The notes beneath the pieces are model-generated. The model saw only the letters and a list, made by a program, of their open reading frames with translations. It did no database searches and was not told where the DNA came from. The translations under genes were made by a program, and so were the position numbers. A DNA stretch of 64,000 nt from Pseudomonadota bacterium (GTDB lineage: Bacteria; Pseudomonadota; Gammaproteobacteria; Burkholderiales; Rhodocyclaceae): the NCBI GenBank assembly GCA_018241725.1, contig JAFEDI010000077.1:62001-126000 (forward strand), in the 5' to 3' direction. The first letter of the stretch is position 1. Each line of letters opens with the position of its first letter. This document shows, in pieces, positions 50,601 to 58,676 of this stretch.

Positions 50601-50807
50601 ATCGAAGACGAAACCGGCTGGATCAACGTCATCGTCCGGCCCGAACTCCTTGAGGCCGAAAGACGCATCCTGCTGGGCACCAGCCTGCTCGGCGTCTATG
50701 GACAGATCGCCCGCCAGGGCAAGGTGGTGCACCTGCACGCCAAACGAGTCGTAGACCGCTCCGCGCTGCTTGGACAGTTGGCCCCCAAGAGCCGGGACTT
50801 TCATTGA
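47673..50807 (+). CDS. dnaE2: error-prone DNA polymerase DnaE2
   Basis: This 1044-aa C-family polymerase alpha subunit has an N-terminal PHP domain (FAELCARSNFSFQTGASHPEE), the palm with RGSAANSVVCYALGIT and PDIDVDFEHDRREEVIQYIY, and a late OB-fold region (GIVTCRQRPGTAKGTMFVTI). DnaE2 carries out damage-induced mutagenic synthesis with ImuA and ImuB. It is shorter than replicative DnaE1 (about 1160), as expected. Its operator is an SOS box, and neither imuA nor imuB is adjacent. Confidence 0.93.
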   Translation: MPQQDPPAFAELCARSNFSFQTGASHPEELVEQAAALGYTALALADECSIAGVVRAYAAWQARKERLQLIVGTRIQLDDGPQLVLLAENRLGYGQLCRLISHGRLATEKGQYQLHRHDLNGDFDHCLALLIPPDAVSTTLTDEARWLAALFPGRAWIAALLPMGADDRRRQAWISASAHAAGIPVASTCAPLMHHPSRQPVADVLSALRHHCSLDEAGYRLAANAELHLQSRQRLARRHPPEWLAETLVIAARCHCPLGELGYEYPEEIVPSGATAGSHLRELVDAGLRHRYPPAADELDQVPAQIRAQADKELALIIDLGYEAFFLTVEDIVRFARSKKILCQGRGSAANSVVCYALGITAVTPEDGHLLFERFVSKERREPPDIDVDFEHDRREEVIQYIYRKYGRDRAALAATVIRYRPRSALRDAGRALGFDLGQLEQLSRRLAWWDGSRVAPERLREAGLDPDAPRTQLLLKVANTLVGFPRHLSQHVGGFVISRGPLAELVPVENAAMTERTVIQWDKDDLETLGLLKVDVLALGMLSAIRRSLDLISRWRGRSFTVADIPREQAPVYDMLCEADAMGVFQVESRAQLSMLPRLRPRTYYDLVVEVAIVRPGPIQGGMVHPYLQAREKVARQEPIDYPQPEIEPVLSRTYGVPIFQEQVMQLAMVAAGFSPGDADQLRRSMGAWGRKGDLQHYQERLTTGMLDRGYPREFAEALCRQIQGFGSYGFPESHAASFALLVYVSAWLKRFEPAAFLCGLLNSQPMGFYGPSQLIQDARRHHVEVRPADVGASEWECTQEASSSAPDIPAARLGLRLVKGFNAAAAERIVATRQDGAFLSVDDLTRRAGLDPEELRALASAGALASLAGHRRQAWWAASGAQAAPGLLHQVPLADDSLALPAPSETQDLIADYARLGFSLGRHPLLFLRPRLRAERFLTATEISNCPDRKLARAIGIVTCRQRPGTAKGTMFVTIEDETGWINVIVRPELLEAERRILLGTSLLGVYGQIARQGKVVHLHAKRVVDRSALLGQLAPKSRDFH

Positions 50808-50866
50808 ATCCCATCGCCTTTTCGCGGTCTCATTCAAACGAAGATTCCACCTCGCCCGGAGTGCCC

Positions 50867-51517
50867 ATGCGTTTCCGCCCCCTGTCCGTAGTGACATTTC
50901 TCGTACCCTGCATGCTCCTCCTGACGGGTTGCGCGACCAGCACCATCAAGTCCAGCTGGCGGGACACCAGCATGCCCGCCGTCACTCCACGCAAGATTGC
51001 CGTCTTCGTCTCCGTGAAGGACGACGAAAACCTGCGCATGATGGCCGAGAACCGGATCGTCCAGCGCATGCCCAGGAGCCTGCAGGCCACCGCCGGACAT
51101 CTGCTCGATCTCGAACCCCGGCCCGAAACCGACAGCGTTCGCCGGCACCTGATCGAAGGCGGATTCGACAGCGCCCTCATCGCCCGCCTGGTGTCCGTGG
51201 ACAAGACACAGACCGTCGTTCCCCCGCAGACCCAGTTCGGACCCGACCCCTTCTTCTGGCGGATGGGGCCTTACTATCGGCCCTACTACAACCCCTTCTT
51301 CACCTACTACCCTTACACCTACGAAACCCCGGGCTACACCGTCGACACCACCCGCGTCGTCGTCGAGACCCTGCTGTACCACCTGCCGGATGCCAAGCCG
51401 GTATGGTCGGCAGTCAGCGAATCCGTCAATCCGGAATCGTCCATCCGCCTCGTGGACGAACTGATCGACCTGCTCGGCAAGCGCCTCAGGGACGAAGGGC
51501 TGCTACCGCCAGACTGA
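50867..51517 (+). CDS. DUF4136-like lipoprotein
   Basis: This 216-aa lipoprotein has a lipobox at C22 (MLLLTGC), then a domain with SSWRDTSMPAVTPRKIAVFV and late DAKPVWSAVSES with NPESSIRLVDELIDLLGKRL, matching the DUF4136 pattern. An aromatic run rich in Tyr, Pro and Phe (about residues 126-152) is distinctive. The function is unknown. It lies 59 bp after dnaE2 in the same direction but ahead of the Fur-box promoter, so membership of the downstream operon is unlikely. Confidence 0.75.
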   Translation: MRFRPLSVVTFLVPCMLLLTGCATSTIKSSWRDTSMPAVTPRKIAVFVSVKDDENLRMMAENRIVQRMPRSLQATAGHLLDLEPRPETDSVRRHLIEGGFDSALIARLVSVDKTQTVVPPQTQFGPDPFFWRMGPYYRPYYNPFFTYYPYTYETPGYTVDTTRVVVETLLYHLPDAKPVWSAVSESVNPESSIRLVDELIDLLGKRLRDEGLLPPD

Positions 51518-51576
51518 GAGCGAGCCACTTTTTTCTTCCTGAGCAGCACAAAACACCCCTATTCAGGTCAGGGGCA

Positions 51577-51635
51577 TTGACCATTTCGGGTTCCAGCCTT
51601 AACATAGGATTCATTCTCATTTGCGAATGAATCCT
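51577..51635 (+). promoter_or_regulatory. sigma70 promoter with Fur-box-like palindrome
   Basis: TTGACC (51577-51582), a 17-bp spacer and TAACAT (51600-51605) form a near-consensus promoter. Immediately after it, AGGATTCATTC (51606-51616) and GAATGAATCCT (51625-51635) make a perfect 11-bp inverted repeat around TCATTTGC. The minus strand of this site reads GCAAATGAGAATGA, close to a Fur-box half. The location over +1 fits repression. Confidence 0.65.
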
Positions 51636-51764
51636 GTTTTACATTCGCAAACGCAAGCCAGCCAAGCGATTAGACCCGCCCAGCCAGCCAGCGAAGAGGA
51701 CACAGCCTGCCCGGCCATCAGGCCGCCCAGGTCACTGCCGACGCCGACTGACTGGAGCCCTTCG

Positions 51765-52958
51765 ATGCACCGCCTCGCCCGGATTACCCTATCCCTATCC
51801 ATGACCCTGCTGCTTGTGGCCTGTGGTGGAGGCGGAGGAGGAAGCAGCGGGGGAAGCGGCACAGACACCGCAACGAGCAACCTGTCCGCAGCCGCCCAAC
51901 TCGGCGAAAAGCTGTTCAACGACCCGATCCTGTCGAGCACCGGCGCCATGTCCTGCGCCACCTGCCACGTCAAGGCCAACCACTACGCTGCCACCGACAG
52001 CCGCTCGGTGCCCGCCGGTGCGGATGCCGGCCACGAAGCCGGGCGTCAGGCCCCGTCGCTCAAGTACCTCAAATTCAATACGGCCTTCTACTTCGCCAAG
52101 GACGGCACACCGACCAGTGGCTTCACCTGGGACGGCCGCGCCAACACCCTAGGCGATCAGGCTTCGGGCCCCCTCCTCAACCCGAACGAGATGGCCAACA
52201 CCAGCGCCGACGACGTGGTCGCCAAACTCAAGCGCTCCACCAATGCCGCGGAATTCATGAAGGTCTTTGGCAGCGACATCTTCAGCCGCCCCGCCGACGC
52301 CTTCGCCCGCCTGCAATACGCGCTCCAGCAGTATCAGCTGGAAGACGCCGATTTCGCCCCGTTCAGCAGCAAGTTCGACCTATGGCTCGCCGGCAAGGCC
52401 CAGCTCACCGACGCGGAGATGCGCGGCTGGGCCCTGTTCAACGACCCGAACAAGGGCAACTGCACAGCCTGCCACGTCGGCACCTCTGCGGACGGCCATC
52501 CCCCGCTGTTCACCGACTTCACCTATGACACGCTCGGCGTGCCGCGCAACATGGACATCAACGCCAACGCCGATGCCAGCTACTACGACCTCGGCCTGTG
52601 CGGCCCGGTGCGCACCGATCTGTCCGCCCGCACCGACCTGTGCGGCGCCTTCCGGGTGCCAACCCTGCGCAACATCGCAAAGACCGGCCCTTACTTCCAC
52701 AACGGCGCCATCAAGACCCTCACCGACGCGGTTCGCTTCTACGTCCGTCGCGACACCAACCCCGAGGAGTGGTACCCCACCGACACCAGTGGCACGGTGC
52801 AGAAGTTCAACGACCTACCCGCTGCCTACCGCAAGAACGTGAATACCGTCGAGGTGCCGTACAACCGGAAGCCCGGCGACTCCCCTGCCCTCACCGAGAG
52901 CGAGATTGCCGACCTGGTGACCTTCCTGAACACCCTGACCGACGGCTACGCTCCCTGA
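51765..52958 (+). CDS. di-heme cytochrome c peroxidase family lipoprotein
   Basis: This 397-aa protein has a lipobox at C20 (LLLVAC) followed by a Gly/Ser-rich tether and the bacterial di-heme cytochrome c peroxidase/MauG-like fold. Heme motifs are CATCH (C64-H68) and CTACH (C233-H237). The distal segment LRNIAKTGPYFHNGAIKTLT is a family hallmark. The start at 51765 follows GGAG at 51754 and gives a signal sequence. It follows the Fur-like promoter and precedes the porin, so it is the first gene of the redox cluster. Confidence 0.88.
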   Translation: MHRLARITLSLSMTLLLVACGGGGGGSSGGSGTDTATSNLSAAAQLGEKLFNDPILSSTGAMSCATCHVKANHYAATDSRSVPAGADAGHEAGRQAPSLKYLKFNTAFYFAKDGTPTSGFTWDGRANTLGDQASGPLLNPNEMANTSADDVVAKLKRSTNAAEFMKVFGSDIFSRPADAFARLQYALQQYQLEDADFAPFSSKFDLWLAGKAQLTDAEMRGWALFNDPNKGNCTACHVGTSADGHPPLFTDFTYDTLGVPRNMDINANADASYYDLGLCGPVRTDLSARTDLCGAFRVPTLRNIAKTGPYFHNGAIKTLTDAVRFYVRRDTNPEEWYPTDTSGTVQKFNDLPAAYRKNVNTVEVPYNRKPGDSPALTESEIADLVTFLNTLTDGYAP

Positions 52959-53011
52959 GCCCATACCGATTTCCACATTGACGCCTGCTTGCTGATTCCG
53001 GAGAAACGACG

Positions 53012-54364
53012 ATGAAGAGCACCCCGATCTGTCTGGCCCTCGCGGCCCTGTTTGCCACCGGCAGCGCTCATGCCGCCACCGACACCGAGCTGATGGCCAG
53101 GCTCGAACGCCTCGCTGCCGAACTCGAAGCCGTCAAGGCTGAGCTGAAGACCGTCAAGGCCCAGGCAACGGCCAACCAGGCTCCAGTTGCAGCCACCACC
53201 GCCTCTGCGGCTCCGGTTCCAGTTGCCGTCCCGAGCCCCGCCGCGGCACCTGCGCAGGCCTACCAGGCGCCGCTGGCCGTCAGCAGCTCCAGCGGCCAGA
53301 CCAGCTTCTTCGGTTACGGCGAAGTCAATTACAACCGCCCCTTCCGCGATCAGAGCAACACCCAGATGGACGTCCGTCGCGCTGTGCTCGGCGTGACTCA
53401 CCAGGCTTCCGAGCGCACCCGCATCGTCGCCGAATTCGAGTTCGAGCACGCCATCGCCTCCTCCTCCGATCAAGGCGAGGCCGAAGTCGAACAGCTCTAC
53501 GTCGAGCACCGTCTCAATGACAACGTCGGCCTGAAGGGCGGCCTGTTCCTGATCCCCCTCGGCTTCATGAATTTGAGCCACGAACCCACCTCCTACTACG
53601 GCGTGGAACGCAACTTCGTCGAAACGGCCATCATCCCGACTACCTGGCGCGAGGTCGGCATGTCCGCCTTCGGCGTGACCGATGCCGGACTGCGCTGGGA
53701 CGTCGGCCTCACCAGCGGCTTCGACCTCAACAAGTGGGACGGCACCAGCACCGAGGGCAAGGAGTCGCCCCTCGGGGCCCTGCACCAGGAAGGCCAGCTC
53801 GCCAAGGCCAACAACCTGTCGGCCTACGGCGCCGTCAGCTGGCGCGGCACCCCCGGCCTGGACGTGGGCGCCGGCGTATTCTCGGGCAAGGTCTCCCACA
53901 AGAACACCGCTGCGGACAGCACCAAGGCCGGCCTCTACGCTCCCGATGCCCGAGTGACCCTGTGGGACACCCACGCGCGCTGGACGCCCGGCAAGTGGGA
54001 TCTGTCCGCCCTGTACGCCCGCGGCACCATCACCGACACCAGCGAGTTCAACCTGCAATTCGCCGGCGGCACCCTGGTGCCCAAGTCCTTCTACGGCTGG
54101 TACACCCAGGCTGCCTACAAACTGTGGGAAGGCGGCGAATACCGTCTGAGCCCTTTCGCGCGCTACGAGGTGTTCAACACGGCGGCCAACTACGCGGCCA
54201 TGCCGGCGGGCCTGGAAACCGACTCCCAGCGTGACGAGAAAGTCGTCACCGTCGGTGCCAACCTGCGTGTCGGCGACAACGTGGTGCTGAAGGCCGACGT
54301 GCAGCGCTTCCAGCTGGAGCGCACCCGCGATCGCCTGAACCTGGGCATCGGCTATCAGTTCTGA
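53012..54364 (+). CDS. porin of the OprO/OprP-like (phosphate-selective) family
   Basis: This 450-aa outer-membrane protein has a signal peptide (MKSTPICLALAALFATGSAHA), a coiled-coil of about 40 residues (TELMARLERLAAELEAVKAE), an Ala/Pro/Val-rich linker and a long beta-barrel domain ending in phenylalanine (NLGIGYQF), as outer-membrane barrels do. It resembles OprO/P porins, but phosphate selectivity is not deducible. It follows the di-heme protein with a 53-bp gap in the same direction. Confidence 0.85.
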   Translation: MKSTPICLALAALFATGSAHAATDTELMARLERLAAELEAVKAELKTVKAQATANQAPVAATTASAAPVPVAVPSPAAAPAQAYQAPLAVSSSSGQTSFFGYGEVNYNRPFRDQSNTQMDVRRAVLGVTHQASERTRIVAEFEFEHAIASSSDQGEAEVEQLYVEHRLNDNVGLKGGLFLIPLGFMNLSHEPTSYYGVERNFVETAIIPTTWREVGMSAFGVTDAGLRWDVGLTSGFDLNKWDGTSTEGKESPLGALHQEGQLAKANNLSAYGAVSWRGTPGLDVGAGVFSGKVSHKNTAADSTKAGLYAPDARVTLWDTHARWTPGKWDLSALYARGTITDTSEFNLQFAGGTLVPKSFYGWYTQAAYKLWEGGEYRLSPFARYEVFNTAANYAAMPAGLETDSQRDEKVVTVGANLRVGDNVVLKADVQRFQLERTRDRLNLGIGYQF

Positions 54365-54396
54365 TCCGGAGACGAACGCGGTATCCTCCCACCCTG

Positions 54397-54427
54397 CCCG
54401 GCGGCTCTCCCCGACCCGCCGGGTTTT
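54397..54427 (+). terminator. terminator-like hairpin between the porin and FMN-binding genes
   Basis: The arms CCCGGCGG (54397-54404) and CCGCCGGG (54416-54423) are followed by TTTTGTG. It could partially terminate transcription after the porin, lowering expression of the FMN-binding protein and ApbE. Confidence 0.55.
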
Positions 54428-54447
54428 GTGCTTTCAACGAAGGAACA

Positions 54448-55017
54448 ATGATGAGCAAGTCCTGTGACAGCTGGAGCACGGTCTCCCTCGTCAGCCTGGC
54501 CAGCGCCGGCCTGAGCGCCCTCTGTCCCCCCGCCGTCGAAGCGGCCCAGTACATGAGCGTCGAGCAGGCCGAAAAGGCGGCCTTTCCCGACGCTGACCGT
54601 TTCGATGCGCGTACGCTGCGCCTGACGCCCGAACAACTCCACAGCCTCGACGCCGTGGCCAGCGTGCGCCAGCGCGGGGAAGTCCGGCAGATCGATGCCT
54701 GGGCGGGCAACAAGCTGCTCGGCACGCTCTACGTGGACGATGTGCTGGGCAAGGTCGAATGGGTCACCTACGCGGTGGCGATCGGCGCCGACGGCGCGGT
54801 CCGTTCCCTGGAGATTCTCGAGTACCGCGAGACCCACGGCTACGAGGTCCGCATGCCGAGCTGGCGCAAGCAGTTCGCCGGTCGCCGCCTGGAGACACCC
54901 TTCCATTTCGGTGACGACATCAAGAACATCAGCGGCGCCACCCTGTCCTGCTCCCACCTTACCGCTGGTGTTCAGCGCCTTCTGGCATTGCACGCCCAGC
55001 TCGCCAAATCTCGATGA
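54448..55017 (+). CDS. exported FMN-binding domain protein (flavinylation substrate)
   Basis: This 189-aa protein has a signal peptide ending at about residue 33 and one FMN-binding domain like those of RnfG and NqrC. The attachment motif SGAT is at 162-165 in NISGATLSCSHL, with T165 the expected site of covalent FMN. THGYEVRMPSWRKQF is typical of the domain. The ApbE that would load FMN is encoded immediately downstream with a 4-bp overlap. The start is either of two ATG codons at 54448 or 54451. Confidence 0.88.
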   Translation: MMSKSCDSWSTVSLVSLASAGLSALCPPAVEAAQYMSVEQAEKAAFPDADRFDARTLRLTPEQLHSLDAVASVRQRGEVRQIDAWAGNKLLGTLYVDDVLGKVEWVTYAVAIGADGAVRSLEILEYRETHGYEVRMPSWRKQFAGRRLETPFHFGDDIKNISGATLSCSHLTAGVQRLLALHAQLAKSR

Positions 55018-55940
55018 GCACCTGCACCTTGCGACGGATCCGTCCGTGGCTGGGGACTTATGTACATATCGACGTAACGGCGGCGAATGACCGCGTCGCC
55101 GAAACGGCGCTGCACGCCGCATTCGAGGAAATCGCGGCCGTTCACCAGGCAATGAGCTTCCACTCGCCGGACAGCGACGTATCTCGGCTGAACCGGGAAG
55201 CCCATCTGCACCCCGTGGCCGTGAGCGCCGGCACCCAGGCCGTGCTCCTTGCAGCCCGCCGCTTCGCACAGCTGTCCAGCGGTCTCTTCGACCCGACGAT
55301 CGCCCCGGCGCTGGTGCAGTGCGGGATGCTGCCCAGCCCCACGGCACCCGATGCCGACAAGGAAGCGGGCTGGGAAGACATCGAGATCGACGAAGGCGGC
55401 AGCGTACGCTTCCGGCGCCCCCTATGGATCGACTTGGGCGGCATCGCCAAGGGCTACGCTGTCGACCGGGCGATCGACGCCCTGGAACACCTCGGTGTGC
55501 ACAATGCCTGCGTGAATGCTGGTGGCGACCTCCGCCATTTCAGCCGCCAGGGACAACGCCATCCGCTGGCAGTCCGGCATCCGGACGACGCATCCCGGTC
55601 CGTCCCCCTCGGCCACATTGCAAACAAGGCGGTTGCCAGTTCGGGCAACTTCCTCCTCGGGCGCAACGGCGGTCAAATGGACGCGTCGCCCATTGTTCAT
55701 CCCTGCCACGGCGTTGCACAATCTCGCCCGCGCAGTGTGACGGTGATTGCCGGTACCTGCTGTGAGGCCGACGCGCTGACCAAGATCGTCAGTCTGCTTG
55801 GCCGGGATGCCAGCCCCTTGTTGGTCGAACTGGGCGCCAGCGCCGCCATTATCGAGGCGCCGGATACCCTCCAGGCCAGCCCCGGCTTCTGGTCCGCGCT
55901 GGGCCATGGCGCCCCCTTAGGACAGCCCCTTCATGCATGA
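55014..55940 (+). CDS. apbE: FAD:protein FMN transferase ApbE
   Basis: This 308-aa enzyme attaches FMN to exported proteins using FAD. The N-terminal LGTYVHIDV and FHSPDSDVSRLNREA segments, the DLGGIAKGYAVDRAIDAL region, the NAGGDLR loop and the C-terminal ADALTKIVSLLG are family motifs. No lipobox is seen, so a cytoplasmic or unusual export form is possible. The stop overlaps the next gene by 8 bp and its start overlaps the FMN protein's stop. Confidence 0.92.
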   Translation: MSTCTLRRIRPWLGTYVHIDVTAANDRVAETALHAAFEEIAAVHQAMSFHSPDSDVSRLNREAHLHPVAVSAGTQAVLLAARRFAQLSSGLFDPTIAPALVQCGMLPSPTAPDADKEAGWEDIEIDEGGSVRFRRPLWIDLGGIAKGYAVDRAIDALEHLGVHNACVNAGGDLRHFSRQGQRHPLAVRHPDDASRSVPLGHIANKAVASSGNFLLGRNGGQMDASPIVHPCHGVAQSRPRSVTVIAGTCCEADALTKIVSLLGRDASPLLVELGASAAIIEAPDTLQASPGFWSALGHGAPLGQPLHA

Positions 55941-56397
55941 ACATCCGCACTCACGCCCCCGCAAGGCCGTCCGACCGGGGCGCAGACAACGCCACGCCGT
56001 CCACCTGAGCACCCTGCTGCTGCTGGGGAGCGGCATCGCCTGGATGCTGGCCCACTACCTGCTGCCGTTGCCGGAAGATGCCGCCCGCCATCCCGTTGAA
56101 CCCTGGGCGATGCGCGTACATGGCGCCGCAGCCATGCTCGGCCTGGCCGTGCTGGGCAGCATCTGGACGACCCACGTACAGCCCGCTTGGCACCGGGGCA
56201 CCCATCGACTATCGGGTGGCAGCCTGTTCCTGCTGTGGGCCGTCCTTATTCTTAGTGGCTACGGCTTGTACTACCTTGCCGATGAATCGCAACGAGCGAC
56301 AAGCAGCTGGATCCATATGAGTAGCGGAATGCTTCTGCCCTTCGGCCTGCTGCTGCACATCATTCAAGCCGTCAGGGCACGCAAGCGCCCGGTTTGA
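55933..56397 (+). CDS. four-helix membrane protein, DUF4405-like
   Basis: This 154-aa membrane protein has predicted helices at about 23-45, 63-80, 95-117 and 128-148. Histidines within or near the helices (H24, H41, H63, H133 and H142) could bind heme b. Four-helix proteins of this kind accompany ApbE and FMN-binding proteins and may pass electrons from quinol to flavin. The DUF4405 assignment is by topology and His pattern only. It ends 11 bp before the convergent solute-binding protein gene. Confidence 0.62.
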   Translation: MHEHPHSRPRKAVRPGRRQRHAVHLSTLLLLGSGIAWMLAHYLLPLPEDAARHPVEPWAMRVHGAAAMLGLAVLGSIWTTHVQPAWHRGTHRLSGGSLFLLWAVLILSGYGLYYLADESQRATSSWIHMSSGMLLPFGLLLHIIQAVRARKRPV

Positions 56398-56408
56398 GCA
56401 GCTCCAGC

Positions 56409-58580
56409 TCAACTTCCATCAGCCGCGGCCTGCTCGCGCCGACGGTAGTGCACGACTGCGGGCGTGACAAGCGCAACCCCCAACACCACAACCAGGATTA
56501 AAGGCCATAGGACGGGGGTATTCCACTCCGCACGCTTCCGTTCCCTGGCCTCCACATCAATACGCTGGTACTTCAGCGTATTGCGGATGATTTTTCCGGG
56601 CTTCCGGTTGTAGACCCAGCCGTGCTGCAGCGTGTAGGCCTTTTCGTAAAAGCCCCAGACCCAGGGCGCGTCATGCTGCAGGATGGCCAGCATGCGCTCG
56701 ATGATGGCGGTGCGCTCAGGGCCGTCCGGCATTGCCTTCATGCGATCGAACAGACGATCGTATTCTGGGTTCTCGTAATTCGACGCATTCTCCCCCTGGC
56801 TCTTGACCTTACCCTGGGCTCCATGGAGCAGGAACAGGAAGTTCTCCGGATCGGGATAATCGGCGTTCCAACCCCAATAGAAGAGTTGGGCGTTGCCCTT
56901 GCGGATCTTGTCCTGGAAGCGGTTGTAATCGGTCGCCCTGACCACCAGTTGGATATCCAGCTTCTTCAGTTGCTTGGAGAGCCAGTCGACGGAGGACTTG
57001 TCTCCCAGGCCGGTACCGGTGGTGTCGAGGTTGATCACCAGCGGTTCGCCAGTCTTCTCATCCCGCCCACCCGGATACCCCGCCTCGACAAGCAGGCGGC
57101 GAGCCTCATCCACAGACTTGCGGCTGGGTTTGCCATCGACCCAGTCATAGACATACGGGTTAATCCCGGCCTTGCCCTCCCGATACCCCGAAATGCCCGG
57201 CGGAATCGGATGCATGGCTGGCAAGCCACGTCCATTCAGGAATACGGAGATGAACTCCTCTTGGTCGATGGCGATCGACAGGGCCAGCCGAAGCTTGCGG
57301 GCCCGTTCGCCATTGCCGCCCACAACCGGGTCGAGCATGTTGAAGCCCATGTACATCACGCTCGGTGCCACCGATGTATTGAGCTTGATGCCCTTGGCCG
57401 CCATCTCGTCGGACAAGGTCACATCGCCTTGCCCCCCCATCTGTACCGCCTGATCGAAGTTGTCCGACGAAACGCCGGATGCATCGTAGTAGCCCTGCAG
57501 GAATTTGTTCCAGTACGGGATGCTCTCTTTCTCCCGGGTAAACACCACCTTATCGACGAACGGCATCACCTTGCCACAGTCGGCGAGCAAGCCCGCCTCT
57601 CGATCCCCCCGCTCTCCATCACAGGGATAGGTCTCCCCATGGAAATTCGGATTTCGAGCCAACACCATGCGCGCATTGGGATTGTTCTCCAACAACATGT
57701 AAGGCCCGGTCCCAACCGGCCACCAATCCAGCGTCAGATTGCGTTCCGCCATACCAGGCTGGGAGAAGAATCGATCGGCTTCATACGGAAGCGGTGCAAA
57801 GAAACTCATGGCCAGCCAGTAGGGAAACTGAGGGTACGTTCCCTTGATGCTGATCCGATAGGTGTAACGATCAACCACCTCGATGCCGCTCAAAGGGTAG
57901 CGGCGCAGATCGATCCATCCCCCTGGCGGAGAAATCCGACCCGCCTTCTCATCGGCCAGCAGGCGCGCCTGCAGATCCTTCAGACCAATAATGTAATCGC
58001 TCATCAACTCGAGCACTGGTGAATGCAGGCGAGGGTGAGCCAGACGCTTGATCTGATACACGAAATCATCAGCGGTCAGCTCACGCGTACCTGTCTCCGG
58101 AAAATCACCGAGCCCACGCTTCTCTGCAAGGTCCTGTTCCCGCAGCCTCCAATAAACAGGCTCGCCTTTCGCGTCCGCTGCAAAAGCCGGGTGAGGCTGG
58201 TAGCGAATCCCAGGCCGGATGTGAATCTCGTACTCGCTGCGCGCAATCCTGGCCGGATCGCTGCCCTTTGGCAAAAGATGTCCCTCCACATCGTATTCGC
58301 GAAGCACCGGCATCTGTGCGGCAGCCATCGGCTCCAACTGGAAGGGGCGCTTCAAATAGTGGTACTGCAGCGGCGGCTCGTAGATCTGGCTCAGGAAAAT
58401 CGCCTCGTCTTCACTGTAGGACTGCACTGGGTCCAGATGCTTGGGACGCTGGGTGAACGCCGTGTAGAGGATGTTCTGCCCTCGCTCCGCAGCAGGGTAC
58501 GGGTCGTTCCATACCTGGCCACACCCCACACTCACGAGAGCGAATAAGACCAGACAGAAATGAGAAATTGTCGTACGCAT
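56409..58580 (-). CDS. ABC-type peptide/solute-binding protein with C-terminal membrane helix
   Basis: This 723-aa family 5 extracellular solute-binding protein has a lipobox in LVSVGC after a short hydrophobic segment and the SBP-5 fold: SRSEYEIHIRPGIRYQPHP-like ligand lobe, LALSIAIDQEEFISVFLNG and NAQLFYWGWNADYPDPENF. An extra C-terminal transmembrane helix (about residues 691-712) ending HYRRREQ is unusual for a binding protein. The ATG at 58580 is the start nearest the lipobox. No permease or ATPase gene is adjacent. Confidence 0.85.
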   Translation of the reverse strand: MRTTISHFCLVLFALVSVGCGQVWNDPYPAAERGQNILYTAFTQRPKHLDPVQSYSEDEAIFLSQIYEPPLQYHYLKRPFQLEPMAAAQMPVLREYDVEGHLLPKGSDPARIARSEYEIHIRPGIRYQPHPAFAADAKGEPVYWRLREQDLAEKRGLGDFPETGTRELTADDFVYQIKRLAHPRLHSPVLELMSDYIIGLKDLQARLLADEKAGRISPPGGWIDLRRYPLSGIEVVDRYTYRISIKGTYPQFPYWLAMSFFAPLPYEADRFFSQPGMAERNLTLDWWPVGTGPYMLLENNPNARMVLARNPNFHGETYPCDGERGDREAGLLADCGKVMPFVDKVVFTREKESIPYWNKFLQGYYDASGVSSDNFDQAVQMGGQGDVTLSDEMAAKGIKLNTSVAPSVMYMGFNMLDPVVGGNGERARKLRLALSIAIDQEEFISVFLNGRGLPAMHPIPPGISGYREGKAGINPYVYDWVDGKPSRKSVDEARRLLVEAGYPGGRDEKTGEPLVINLDTTGTGLGDKSSVDWLSKQLKKLDIQLVVRATDYNRFQDKIRKGNAQLFYWGWNADYPDPENFLFLLHGAQGKVKSQGENASNYENPEYDRLFDRMKAMPDGPERTAIIERMLAILQHDAPWVWGFYEKAYTLQHGWVYNRKPGKIIRNTLKYQRIDVEARERKRAEWNTPVLWPLILVVVLGVALVTPAVVHYRRREQAAADGS

Positions 58581-58641
58581 GGCACTAAGTCTAACGGATA
58601 CCCCCTCGGTCCGCGGCAACGCACGTGCGAGAAGCATCCGT

Positions 58642-58668
58642 TATAATCGAGAGGTTATTCACTGGAGA
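58642..58668 (+). promoter_or_regulatory. fabI promoter -10 and ribosome-binding site
   Basis: A perfect TATAAT lies at 58642-58647 and GGAGA at 58664-58668, 8 bp before the fabI ATG. No clear -35 is seen. Confidence 0.65.
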
Positions 58669-58676
58669 CACCTTAC

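Noticed and set aside
47673-50807. Replicative DnaE1
   Set aside because: It is about 100 residues shorter, has the DnaE2-type N-terminus and is governed by an SOS box.
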